This document shows positions 1-9,607 of a stretch of 64,000 bases of DNA, in pieces. Within the stretch, counting starts at the first letter, position 1. Every line of letters begins with the position of its first letter. The stretch comes from Pseudonocardia broussonetiae (GTDB lineage Bacteria > Actinomycetota > Actinomycetes > Mycobacteriales > Pseudonocardiaceae). The position numbers and the translations under genes were made by a program. The stretch is taken from the NCBI RefSeq assembly GCF_013155125.1, contig NZ_CP053564.1:751501-815500 (forward strand). The letters are read 5' to 3'. The notes under the pieces are model-generated. The model did no database searches. It was not told the origin of the DNA and saw only the letters and a list, made by a program, of their open reading frames with translations.

Positions 1-208
1 GCCGCAGCACCGCGGTGTAGTCGGCGAGCGCGACCCGCGTGCGCTCCAGCGCCTCGGGCGCGAGCACGCCGCTGGCGTCGACGCCCTGGCCGAGCCGGAC
101 GATCCGCATCTCGCGGTGCACGTCGCGCAGCGAGCCGTCGGGGCTCGCGTCGGCGACGAGCAGGCGGATCGAGTTCGTCCCGCAGTCGATGGCGGCCACT
201 CGCGACAT
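1..208 (-). CDS. ppx: Ppx/GppA exopolyphosphatase, N-terminal part (cut by window edge)
   Basis: Only the first 69 codons lie in the window; the gene continues past base 1. The reverse strand begins ATGTCGCGAGTGGCC and reads MSRVAAIDCGTNSIRLLV, the phosphate-loop signature of the ASKHA-fold Ppx/GppA family, which hydrolyses polyphosphate or pppGpp. An AAGGAG ribosome site lies 8 nt before the ATG at 208. In other actinobacteria this gene closes the eno-ftsB-DUF501-ppx run; here an aidB-like gene on the other strand separates it from DUF501. Exopolyphosphatase versus pppGpp phosphatase cannot be decided from the fragment. Confidence 0.9.
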   Translation of the reverse strand, partial: MSRVAAIDCGTNSIRLLVADASPDGSLRDVHREMRIVRLGQGVDASGVLAPEALERTRVALADYTAVLR

Positions 209-286
209 TGCCCAGGCTCCTTCGTCGGTGCCGGTCCCTCGGATCGATTCCGGCGCGATCACCGTACGGGACGGCCCCCGCCCGAC

Positions 287-292
287 TACCCT
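287..292 (+). promoter_or_regulatory. Leaderless -10 hexamer of the aidB-like gene
   Basis: TACCCT sits 6 nt before the ATG at 299, with no Shine-Dalgarno sequence between. That spacing places the transcription start at the start codon. No convincing -35 is visible. The leaderless reading is inference from spacing. Confidence 0.45.
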
Positions 293-298
293 CTCGGC

Positions 299-1987
299 AT
301 GGCCACGCGCGGTGAGCAGGAGGTGCGGGCGCCCCGCATCCCGGCCCAGCAGGGGATCGCCCCGGAGCGGTCCGGCGGCACCCACGCCGTGGAGAACCAG
401 CCCCCGCCGCTGGCCGGGTTCGACGCACTGGCCTGCGACCCCGCGCTCACCGACGCCGTCGCGCGGGAGGGCGCGGGCGACGCGCTGGCCCACCTGGGCA
501 CGCTCGGTACGCTCGTCGCGTCACCGGAGGCGCGCGAGCACGCCCGGCTCGCCGACACGCACCCGCCGGTGCTGCGCACGCACGACCGCTACGGCCACCG
601 GATCGACGAGGTCGAGTACCACCCGTCGTGGCACTGGCTGATGGGCCGCTCCGTCGGCTGGGGGCTGCACGGCCGCCCGTGGCTGGCCGCTCCCGGCGAC
701 GGCGCGCACGTGGCGCGGGCCGCGGGCTTCTACCTGATGAGCCAGCTCGAGGCGGGGCACTGCTGCCCGATCTCGATGAGCTACGCCGCCGTGCCGGCCC
801 TGCGCGCCGACCCCGACCTCGCCGCCGCCTACGTCCCGGGCCTGCAGACCCAGGTCTACGAGTTCGGCCTCACCGACCCCTCGCGCAAGGCGGGGCTGCT
901 CGCCGGCATGTCGATGACCGAGAAGCAGGGCGGCTCCGACGTCCGCGCCGGCTCCACGACGGCCGCCCCCGTCGCCGACGGCACCTACCGCCTCACCGGG
1001 CACAAGTGGTTCACCTCGGCGCCGATGAACGACCTGTTCCTCACGCTCGCGCAGGCCCCGGGCGGCCTCACCTGCTTCGTGCTCCCCCGCGTCCTGCCCG
1101 ACGGCACCCGCAACGCGATCCACCTGCAGCGCCTCAAGGACAAGCTCGGCAACCGCTCCAACGCCTCCGCCGAGATCGAGTACACCGGCGCCACCGGGTG
1201 GCGGCTCGGCGACGAGGGCCGCGGCGTCGCCACGATCATCGAGATGGTGTCGATGACGCGCCTGGACTGCGTGCTCGGCTCCGCCGCGGTGGTCCGCGCG
1301 GCGCTCTCGGAGGCCGCGCACCACGTGGCGCACCGCCGGGCCTTCGGGTCGGTCGTCGGCGAGACGCCGCTGATGCAGACGGTGATCGCCGACCTGGCGC
1401 TGGAGTCGGAGGCCGCCACCGCGCTGGGCATCCGGCTGGCCGGCGCCGTCGACCGCGGCGAGCACGCGTTCCTGCGCCTCGCGCTGCCCGCATCGAAGTA
1501 CCTGGTGTGCAAGCGGGCGCCCGCGGCCGTCGCCGAGGCGCTGGAGTGCCTGGGCGGCAACGGCTACGTCGAGGAGTCGGGGATGCCGCGGCTCTACCGC
1601 GAGGCGCCGCTCAACTCGATCTGGGAGGGCTCGGGCAACGTCACCGCGCTCGACGTCCTGCGCGCGGTCACCCGGGAGCCGGACTCGGTGGAGGCCGTCC
1701 TGGCCGAGATCGACCTCGCGGGCGGCTCCGACGAGTGGTTCGACCGCGGCGTCCACGAGCTGCGCATGGAGCTGCGCAGCCGGGAGGAGCGCCGGGCGCG
1801 CCGGCTCGCCGAGATGTTCGCGCTGTGCCTGCAGGGCAGCCTGCTGCTGCGGTTCGCGCCCGTGGAGGTGTCGAGCGCCTTCGTGTCGAGCCGGTTCCTG
1901 CCCGACGGTCCGTGGCGCACCTCGGGCACACTGCCCGCGGAGTCGCACATCGAGGCGCTGACGGCGCGGGTCACGCCCCGGCGCTAG
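299..1987 (+). CDS. aidB: Acyl-CoA dehydrogenase, AidB family
   Basis: A 562-residue flavoprotein of the AidB branch of acyl-CoA dehydrogenases (E. coli AidB is about 541), which is induced by DNA alkylation and binds DNA. Seen: MSMTEKQGGSDVR near residue 204 (FAD-binding), an HKWFTSAPM segment, and LECLGGNGYVEESG then SIWEGSGN near 440 in the C-terminal helical domain. The N-terminal NQPPPLAGFDAL matches the AidB-type opening. I chose the ATG at 299 because homology begins just after it and a TACCCT box precedes it. It converges on the DUF501 gene with a 7-nt gap and interrupts the usual DUF501-ppx adjacency. A role in alkylation protection is by family; a plain acyl-CoA oxidation role cannot be excluded. 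Confidence 0.85.
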   Translation: MATRGEQEVRAPRIPAQQGIAPERSGGTHAVENQPPPLAGFDALACDPALTDAVAREGAGDALAHLGTLGTLVASPEAREHARLADTHPPVLRTHDRYGHRIDEVEYHPSWHWLMGRSVGWGLHGRPWLAAPGDGAHVARAAGFYLMSQLEAGHCCPISMSYAAVPALRADPDLAAAYVPGLQTQVYEFGLTDPSRKAGLLAGMSMTEKQGGSDVRAGSTTAAPVADGTYRLTGHKWFTSAPMNDLFLTLAQAPGGLTCFVLPRVLPDGTRNAIHLQRLKDKLGNRSNASAEIEYTGATGWRLGDEGRGVATIIEMVSMTRLDCVLGSAAVVRAALSEAAHHVAHRRAFGSVVGETPLMQTVIADLALESEAATALGIRLAGAVDRGEHAFLRLALPASKYLVCKRAPAAVAEALECLGGNGYVEESGMPRLYREAPLNSIWEGSGNVTALDVLRAVTREPDSVEAVLAEIDLAGGSDEWFDRGVHELRMELRSREERRARRLAEMFALCLQGSLLLRFAPVEVSSAFVSSRFLPDGPWRTSGTLPAESHIEALTARVTPRR

Positions 1988-1994
1988 CCGGCGG

Positions 1995-2480
1995 TCAGGG
2001 GGTGGCGCAGGGCCCGGCCGTCCACCACTCGCCCAGCTCGGCGAGGGCCTCGTCGCCGAACGGGTTGACGCCCGGCCCCGCGGCGAGCGCGTGGGCGACG
2101 TGCACGTGCAGGCACTTGACGCGGTCGGGCATCCCGCCCGCGCTGACCTGCGTGCCCAGCGACCCGATCGCGTCGCGCTCGGCCAGGTAGGCCTCGTGGG
2201 CGCGGCGGTAGGCGTCGGCCAGGTCGGGGTCCTCGGCGAGGCGGTCCTGCATCTCGCGCATCCGCCCCTCGGCCTCCAGGCTGCCGATCCGGGAGTTCAG
2301 CCGCGAGCACGTCAGGTAGTACAGCGTCGGGAACGGCGTGCCGTCCTCGAGGCGGGGCGCGGTCTGCACGACCGAGGGCAGCGAGCACGGGCAGCGGTGC
2401 GCCACCTCGCGGACGGCGCGGGGGGCGCGGCCGAGCTGGGCGGCGACGGCGGCGGAGTCGGCGTCGGAGATCCCGGTCAC
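1995..2480 (-). CDS. DUF501 family protein
   Basis: 161 residues, function unknown in the family. The conserved block HRCPCSLPSVVQTAPRL lies near residue 27, followed by PFPTLYYLTCSRLNSRIGS. I chose the GTG at 2480 because its first bases overlap the stop of the upstream ftsB-like gene as GTGA, the usual coupling in this operon. Gene order eno, ftsB, DUF501 is conserved in actinobacteria (Rv1025 in M. tuberculosis). The clustered Cys and His residues near the N-terminus suggest a metal site, but this is inference. Confidence 0.85.
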   Translation of the reverse strand: MTGISDADSAAVAAQLGRAPRAVREVAHRCPCSLPSVVQTAPRLEDGTPFPTLYYLTCSRLNSRIGSLEAEGRMREMQDRLAEDPDLADAYRRAHEAYLAERDAIGSLGTQVSAGGMPDRVKCLHVHVAHALAAGPGVNPFGDEALAELGEWWTAGPCATP

Positions 2481-2980
2481 GCGGGCCCCTCCGAGACGTC
2501 GCGCCACAGGCGCCGGTACCAGGGCTCGTCGCGGAAAGGGTCGGGCGCGACCTCGGTGGACGGGTCGACCGGGAGCTGCACGACGTAGGGCGTCTCCCCC
2601 GGCGCGACGTAGCCCAGTCGCGAGCGCGCCTCGGCCGCCGTGACGGCCGGGTCGGACAGCCGCGTGCTCTCCCGCGTCAGCTCGTCGACCTCCGCCGCGA
2701 GCGCCTCCTGCTGCTCGGTGACGGCGGCCAGCTCCTGCTGCTGGGCCACGTAGTTGCGCAGCGGGACCGCGACGGTGAGCGCCAGCGCGCAGACCACGAT
2801 CGCGAGCACCGCCGCACGGCGGGTCGAGGAGACGCCGAGCATCCCGGTGGTGGCCGCGACGACGGTGCCCGCGCGCGAGCGGACCTTCGTCAGCCGCGGC
2901 TCGCGGGTGCGCCGCCGGACCGCCGCACCGGTGCCCGCCGGGCGTGCGGCCCGGCGGGCGCGCGGGCGCTCCTCGACCAC
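2477..2980 (-). CDS. ftsB: FtsB/DivIC-type septum formation initiator
   Basis: 167 residues. An Arg-rich cytoplasmic N-terminus is followed by one membrane helix at about 57-77 (AAVLAIVVCALALTVAVPL), then a coiled coil rich in Q and E (QQQELAAVTEQQEALAAEVD) and a region with the family motif RLGYVAPGETPYVV. This is the bitopic divisome layout of DivIC/FtsB, which joins FtsL and FtsQ at the septum. It starts with GTG at 2980, 4 nt after the enolase stop, so it is translated from the eno transcript. Its stop overlaps the DUF501 start (GTGA). Confidence 0.88.
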   Translation of the reverse strand: MVEERPRARRAARPAGTGAAVRRRTREPRLTKVRSRAGTVVAATTGMLGVSSTRRAAVLAIVVCALALTVAVPLRNYVAQQQELAAVTEQQEALAAEVDELTRESTRLSDPAVTAAEARSRLGYVAPGETPYVVQLPVDPSTEVAPDPFRDEPWYRRLWRDVSEGPA

Positions 2981-2984
2981 GTGC

Positions 2985-4767
<1,783 letters not shown>

Positions 4768-4857
4768 GACCGTCCGCCGGCGAACCGGACGAAGGCCGCG
4801 AAACGCCGGTGACCTGCGGCGATGTGACCGGGGCGGCCTTCCGCTCCCCGCGCCCGC

Positions 4858-4893
4858 AGGTTAGCCTCCCCGTGCCTCTGCTGAGGCTCACCT
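4858..4893. promoter_or_regulatory. Iron-box-like inverted repeat upstream of efeU
   Basis: AGGTTAGCCTC (4858-4868) and GAGGCTCACCT (4883-4893) are inverted copies matching at 10 of 11 positions across a 14-nt spacer. AGGTTAG and AGGCTCACCT resemble halves of the DtxR/IdeR/DmdR iron box (TTAGGTTAGGCTAACCTAA-like). The dyad ends just before the efeU ribosome site GGGAGG at 4895. An iron-dependent repressor operator is inferred. Confidence 0.5.
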
Positions 4894-4906
4894 CGGGAGG
4901 ACGACG

Positions 4907-5725
4907 ATGCTGGGCAACCTGTTGATCGGCCTGCGCGAGGGGCTCGAGGCGGCGCTGGTGGTGAGCATCCTCATCGCCTTCCTCGTGCGCACCGACCGGC
5001 GCTCGGCACTGCCGAAGGTGTGGCTCGGCGTCGGCATCGCCGTGGTGGTCAGCGTGGGCGTGACGCTCGCCCTGACGCTCACCCAGCAGGCCCTCACGTT
5101 CGAGGCCCAGGAGACGTTCGGCGGTGTGCTGTCGATCGTCGCCGTCGGGTTCGTCACCTGGATGATCTTCTGGATGCGCCGGGCGGGCCGCTCCATCTCC
5201 GCCGAGCTGCGCGGGAGGATGGAGGACGCCCTGGCCATGGGCTCGGGCGCGGTGGTCCTCATGGCCGCGCTGGCCGTCGGCCGCGAGGGCCTGGAGACCG
5301 CGGTCTTCTTCTTCGCCGCCGCCCAGGCCGCGGGCGAGACCACCGAGCCGCTGATCGGCTTCCTGTCCGGCATCGCGATCGCCGTCGTCATCGCGTACCT
5401 GGTGTACCGCGGCGCGATCAGCCTCGACCTCGGGAAGTTCTTCTCGGTCACCGGCGGGCTGCTGATCTTCGTGGCCGCCGGGATCCTCGCCTACGGCGTC
5501 CACGACCTGCAGGAGGCCGGCATCCTGCCCGGCCTGAACACGCTCGCCTTCGACGTCAGCGCCGCCGTGCCCCCGGACTCCTGGTACGGCGTGCTGCTCA
5601 AGGGGATCTTCAACTTCTCCCCCGCCACCACCGTGCTCGAGGCCGCCGTCTGGGTCGCCTACGTCGCCGTGGTGCTCCCGCTCTTCCTGCGCCCCCACCG
5701 CATCCGCACCACCACCCCCGCGTGA
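4907..5725 (+). CDS. efeU: EfeU ferrous/ferric iron permease
   Basis: 272 residues with about seven membrane helices. Both hallmark REGLE motifs of the FTR1/EfeU family are present, at residues 10-14 and 126-130; their acidic residues carry iron across the membrane. ATG at 4907 has GGGAGG about 7 nt upstream. First gene of efeU-efeO-efeB, which together form an iron uptake system (permease, cupredoxin/M75 lipoprotein, haem peroxidase). The upstream iron-box-like dyad suggests repression when iron is plentiful. The operon sits between eno and the LpqU-like gene, adjacent in mycobacteria. Confidence 0.94.
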   Translation: MLGNLLIGLREGLEAALVVSILIAFLVRTDRRSALPKVWLGVGIAVVVSVGVTLALTLTQQALTFEAQETFGGVLSIVAVGFVTWMIFWMRRAGRSISAELRGRMEDALAMGSGAVVLMAALAVGREGLETAVFFFAAAQAAGETTEPLIGFLSGIAIAVVIAYLVYRGAISLDLGKFFSVTGGLLIFVAAGILAYGVHDLQEAGILPGLNTLAFDVSAAVPPDSWYGVLLKGIFNFSPATTVLEAAVWVAYVAVVLPLFLRPHRIRTTTPA

Positions 5726-5760
5726 TCCACCACCCCCGCTCGTTCTGCACGAGGAGAACC

Positions 5761-6888
5761 ATGTCCCGCCGCACCCCCGCCGCCGTCGGCCTCGCCGTCC
5801 TCGGCCTCGCCATGGCCGGCTGCACCAGCACCGCCCCCGTCGACGCGGGCGCGGGCGGGCCGATCACCGTCGCCGCCGCCGACGACGCGTGCGACGTGAG
5901 CACCACCGAGGCCCCCGCCGGCACGATCTCGTTCGACATCACCAACGGCGGCTCCAAGGTCACCGAGTTCTACCTCTACGCCACCGGCGGCCGGATCATG
6001 GGCGAGGTCGAGAACATCGGCCCCGGCCTCTCGCGCCAGCTCATCGTCGAGGTGCCCGAGGGCGGCGAGTACGAGACGGCGTGCAAGCCCGGCATGGTCG
6101 GCGACGGCATCCGCGGCGCGTTCACCGTCACGGGTTCCGCGCAGCGCTCCGTCGACACCGACACCCGGCTCGCCGAGGCCACCGCCGGCTACCAGCGCTA
6201 CGTGAACTCGCAGGTCGAGGCCCTGGTGCCGAAGACTCAGGAGTTCGTCGACGCCGTCGTCGCGGGCGACGTCGAGGGGGCGAAGGCGCTGTTCCCGATC
6301 GCCCGCACCTACTGGGAGCGCATCGAGCCGGTGGCCGAGTCCTTCGGCGACCTCGACCCGCGCATCGACGGCCGCGACGACGGCGAGCCCGGCGTGGAGT
6401 TCACCGGGTTCCACCGCCTGGAGCGCGACCTGTGGCAGGACGGCCTGCAGCCCGACTCCACGGCGATCGCCGACATGCTGATGGACGACATCACCGAGCT
6501 GGCCAACCGCGTGCCGAGCGTCGAGCTCACCCCGCTGAACCTGGCCAACGGCGCCAAGGAGCTCCTCGACGAGGTCGCCACCGGCAAGATCACCGGCGAG
6601 GAGGACCGCTACTCGCACACCGACCTGTGGGACTTCCGCGCCAACGTCGACGGCTCGCAGGGCGCCATCGCGGCGCTGCGCCCGGTGATCGACGAGCGCG
6701 ACCCGGCCCTGGGCCCGCTGCTCGACGAGCGCTTCGCCGCCGTCGACGCCCTGCTGGAGAACTACCGCGACGGCGACGGCTTCGTCCTCTACACCGCGCT
6801 GACCCCGGACGACATCAAGGCCATGACCGAGGCCGTCGACGCGCTGGGCGAGCCGGTGAGCCAGGTCGCGGGCGTCGTCTCGTCGTGA
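5761..6888 (+). CDS. efeO: EfeO iron-binding lipoprotein (cupredoxin + M75 domain)
   Basis: 375 residues. A lipoprotein signal ends in the lipobox LAMAGC (Cys about 21). Residues about 30-125 are a cupredoxin-like domain (TEAPAGTISFDITNGGSKVTE). The rest is the imelysin/M75 helical domain with the metal motif HxxE seen as GFHRLE. It is the extracytoplasmic iron-handling partner of EfeU and EfeB. The start ATG at 5761 is preceded by GAGGAG. 35 nt separate it from efeU, and efeB follows within 13 nt, so the three form one operon. Confidence 0.93.
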   Translation: MSRRTPAAVGLAVLGLAMAGCTSTAPVDAGAGGPITVAAADDACDVSTTEAPAGTISFDITNGGSKVTEFYLYATGGRIMGEVENIGPGLSRQLIVEVPEGGEYETACKPGMVGDGIRGAFTVTGSAQRSVDTDTRLAEATAGYQRYVNSQVEALVPKTQEFVDAVVAGDVEGAKALFPIARTYWERIEPVAESFGDLDPRIDGRDDGEPGVEFTGFHRLERDLWQDGLQPDSTAIADMLMDDITELANRVPSVELTPLNLANGAKELLDEVATGKITGEEDRYSHTDLWDFRANVDGSQGAIAALRPVIDERDPALGPLLDERFAAVDALLENYRDGDGFVLYTALTPDDIKAMTEAVDALGEPVSQVAGVVSS

Positions 6889-6901
6889 GGGGATGGTCGG
6901 C

Positions 6902-8140
6902 ATGAGTGCCTTCTCGCGGCGACGCCTGCTCGGGTGGACCGGTGCGGGGGCCGCGGCCGTCGGGGTCGGGGCGGTGGCGGGCTGCGCCGCCGCCCCCGCG
7001 GCCCCGGGTCCGGCCCAGCGCGTCGTCCCGTTCCGCGGCGAGCACCAGGCCGGGATCGTCACGCCCGCGCAGGACCGCCTGCACTTCGTCGCCCTGGACG
7101 TGATCACCGACGACCGCGAGGAGCTGCGCGCGCTGCTGCAGCGCTGGACCGCGGCCGCCGAGCGCATGACGGCCGGCGCCGAGACCACCCCGGGCGGCGC
7201 CACCGGCGGCAACCCGAACTCTCCTCCCGACGACACCGGCGAGGCGCTCGGCCTGCCCGCCGCGTCGCTCACCCTGACCTTCGGGGTGGGGGCGTCGCTG
7301 TTCGCGAAGGTCGGGCTCGACCCGTCGCTGGTCCCGCCCGGGCTGGCCGAGCTGCCCCGGTTCGCCGGCGACCAGCTCGACCCCGCGCTCTCGGGCGGCG
7401 ACCTCTGCATCCAGGCCTGCTCCGACGACCCTCAGGTGGCGGTGCACGCCGTGCGCAACCTGGTGCGGATGGGCTTCGGCACCACCGCGGTGCGCTGGTC
7501 GCAGCTCGGGTTCGGGCGCACGTCGTCGACGTCGACGTCGCAGGAGACCCACCGCAACCTGTTCGGCTTCAAGGACGGCACCAACAACCTCAAGGCCGAG
7601 GACCCCGACGGCCTGCGCGACCAGGTCTGGGTGCCCGCCGACGCCCGGCCCGCGTGGCTGGCGGGCGGCAGTTACCTCGTGGCGCGCCGGATCCGGATGC
7701 ACATCGAGATCTGGGACCGCACCTCGCTCGTCGAGCAGGAGGTCATCATCGGGCGGACGAAGGACGAGGGCGCGGCCTTCGGCGCGGCCGCCGAGTTCGA
7801 CCCCGCCGACTTCGCGGCCACCGACGAGACCGGCGCGCCCCGGATCGCGGTCGACGCCCACATCCGGCTCTCCTCCGCGGAGTCGCTCGGCGGGGTCAGG
7901 ATCCTGCGCCGCGGCTACAACTTCGTCGACGGGAGCGACGGCCAGGGCCACCTCAACGCCGGGCTGTTCTTCATCGCGTTCATGAACGACCCGCAGGCGC
8001 AGTTCGTGCCGATGCAGCGCGCGCTGTCCACGAAGGACGTGCTCATGGAGTACATCGAGCACACCGGGTCCGCGGTGTTCGCCTGCCCCGCCGGGCTGGG
8101 CGAGGGCGGGTACTGGGGTCAGTCGCTGTTCGAGGCCTGA
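6902..8140 (+). CDS. efeB: EfeB deferrochelatase, DyP-type haem peroxidase
   Basis: 412 residues. A twin-arginine signal peptide (SRRRLLGWTGAGAAAVGVG) exports the folded haem protein. The DyP signature GFKDGT lies at about 222-227, with Asp as the catalytic acid. Family role: peroxidase or deferrochelatase working with EfeU/EfeO. Two in-frame ATGs exist, at 6893 and 6902. I chose 6902 because the GAGGGG ribosome site at 6887-6892 touches the first ATG and gives normal spacing only for the second. The 3' end overlaps the convergent transglycosylase gene by 22 nt. Confidence 0.93.
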   Translation: MSAFSRRRLLGWTGAGAAAVGVGAVAGCAAAPAAPGPAQRVVPFRGEHQAGIVTPAQDRLHFVALDVITDDREELRALLQRWTAAAERMTAGAETTPGGATGGNPNSPPDDTGEALGLPAASLTLTFGVGASLFAKVGLDPSLVPPGLAELPRFAGDQLDPALSGGDLCIQACSDDPQVAVHAVRNLVRMGFGTTAVRWSQLGFGRTSSTSTSQETHRNLFGFKDGTNNLKAEDPDGLRDQVWVPADARPAWLAGGSYLVARRIRMHIEIWDRTSLVEQEVIIGRTKDEGAAFGAAAEFDPADFAATDETGAPRIAVDAHIRLSSAESLGGVRILRRGYNFVDGSDGQGHLNAGLFFIAFMNDPQAQFVPMQRALSTKDVLMEYIEHTGSAVFACPAGLGEGGYWGQSLFEA

Positions 8141-8880
8141 GCGGCGCCGGCGTAGCGGTCGGCGGCGGCCCACACCAGCCGCGCGTACTCGCCGGAGCGG
8201 TTGTAGGCCAGGACCCCGTCCCACCAGCCGGTGCCGTCGGCGGTGTCGCGGCCCTCGGCGCACAGGTAGGCGGCGGCCCCGCGGGCGGCGTCGTCGATCT
8301 GGTGGGGGTCGCGGACGCCGTCGCCGTCACCGTCGGCGCCGTAGGTCGCCCAGGTCGTGGGCAGGAACTGCAGCGGGCCGACGGCGCGGTCGTAGGTGGT
8401 GTCGCCGTCGAGCCGGCCGCCGTCGGTGTCGAGGATCTCCCGCACGCCCGACGAGCCGTCGAGCGGCACGCCGACGATCCGCGGCGCGGGCCGCCCGTCG
8501 TCGCCGAGCCGCGACCGGCCCAGGCCGCCGTGGTCGGACTCGACGCGCGCGATCCCGGCCAGCGTGGTCCAGGACAGCCGGCAGCCCGGGGTGTCGGCGC
8601 GCTGCGCGAGCTCGGCGCCGCCGTAGGCCCGCAGCGCGCGGGCCGGCACGCCGGTGCCCGGCGACGCGGCGTCGGCCCAGGTGTCGAGGTCGACGCCCTC
8701 GGGCAGCGGGTCGCCCTGCGCGACCGGCGTGCCGCGGTCGACGTCGGCCGCGGTCAGGCCGTCGCCGCCGGTGTCGCGCGGCCCGTCGAGGCCGCGCACG
8801 ACGGCCACCAGGAACGCCAGCACCACCCCGAACGCGACGAGCGCGGCGAGCGGGCCGGCGAGGGAGCGGCGACGGGTCAC
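8119..8880 (-). CDS. Membrane-anchored lytic transglycosylase (LpqU-like)
   Basis: 253 residues with one N-terminal membrane anchor (PLAALVAFGVVLAFLVAVV). The transglycosylase fold is shown by IARVESDHGG (catalytic Glu), AVGPLQFLPTTWATYG, a Ca-binding-like DGDGDGVRDP and AARGAAAYLC. It cleaves peptidoglycan between MurNAc and GlcNAc. Position between mazG and eno matches lpqU (Rv1022) in M. tuberculosis, but I see no lipobox here, so anchoring is by the helix. Its stop lies inside efeB on the other strand. Confidence 0.87.
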   Translation of the reverse strand: MTRRRSLAGPLAALVAFGVVLAFLVAVVRGLDGPRDTGGDGLTAADVDRGTPVAQGDPLPEGVDLDTWADAASPGTGVPARALRAYGGAELAQRADTPGCRLSWTTLAGIARVESDHGGLGRSRLGDDGRPAPRIVGVPLDGSSGVREILDTDGGRLDGDTTYDRAVGPLQFLPTTWATYGADGDGDGVRDPHQIDDAARGAAAYLCAEGRDTADGTGWWDGVLAYNRSGEYARLVWAAADRYAGAAQASNSD

Positions 8881-8917
8881 TGCGCCGAACGTACCGGGAT
8901 CCGTGCTGAGAGCGGCC

Positions 8918-9607
8918 TCAGCGGGGCCAGAACCGCAGCCAGTCCTGCTCGCCGAGGGCGTGCGGGTCGAGCCCGGCCGCGCGGGCGGCGTCCTCGGCGG
9001 TGCGGACGTCGGCCTCGAAGCGGCGCGCGGTGGTGCGCAGCTCCGCCTCGGGATCGACCCCGGCGAGCTTCGCGCGGGCGGCGAGCGCGAACAGCTGCTC
9101 CCCCACCCCCGACCCCGACGGCAGCAGCTCCACGGGCAGCCCGGCGCGGGCGGTGCGGCTGGTCAGCTTCGCGGCGAGCGCCACGGCCGGCTGCGCGGTG
9201 GCCACGCCGTCGACGCTCGAGTCCCGCTGCTTCTCCGCGCGCTTGAGCTCCTCCCAGCGGTGCTCCTGCCGCTCGGCGGTGTCGATGGTCTCCGTGCCGG
9301 CGAACACGTGCGGGTGCCGCCCGACGAGCTTCGCCACCAGGTCGGCCGCGACGTCATCGATCGTGAACGGGTCGGGGCCCTCCGCGGCGATGCGGGCGTG
9401 GAACAGCACCTGGAGCAGGACGTCGCCCAGCTCCTCGCGCAGCGCGGCGCGGTCGCCGTCCTCGATCGCCTGGTAGAGCTCGTAGCACTCCTCGACCAGG
9501 TACTGCAGCAGCGACGCGTGCGTCTGCTCGGCGTCCCAGGGGCAGCCCCCGGGCGAGCGCAGCCGGTCCATGACCGCGACGGCCTCGAGGAGCGGCGACC
9601 CGCTCAC
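8918..9607 (-). CDS. mazG: MazG nucleoside triphosphate pyrophosphohydrolase
   Basis: 229 residues, somewhat shorter than E. coli MazG (263). It hydrolyses NTPs to NMP and PPi, cleaning damaged nucleotides. Seen: CPWDAEQTHASL, EECYELYQAI and EELGDVLLQVLFHA, the Glu/Asp Mg-binding set of the first MazG domain, then a more degenerate C-terminal half ending EQDWLRFWPR. The GTG at 9607 overlaps the stop of the upstream SurA-like gene as GTGA. An in-frame extension upstream is only shadow coding of that gene. Gene order mfd-mazG is conserved in mycobacteria. Confidence 0.92.
   Translation of the reverse strand: MSGSPLLEAVAVMDRLRSPGGCPWDAEQTHASLLQYLVEECYELYQAIEDGDRAALREELGDVLLQVLFHARIAAEGPDPFTIDDVAADLVAKLVGRHPHVFAGTETIDTAERQEHRWEELKRAEKQRDSSVDGVATAQPAVALAAKLTSRTARAGLPVELLPSGSGVGEQLFALAARAKLAGVDPEAELRTTARRFEADVRTAEDAARAAGLDPHALGEQDWLRFWPR

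Noticed and set aside
6893..6901. Upstream ATG as start of efeB
   Set aside because: The GAGGGG site would touch it; the second ATG at 6902 has correct spacing.
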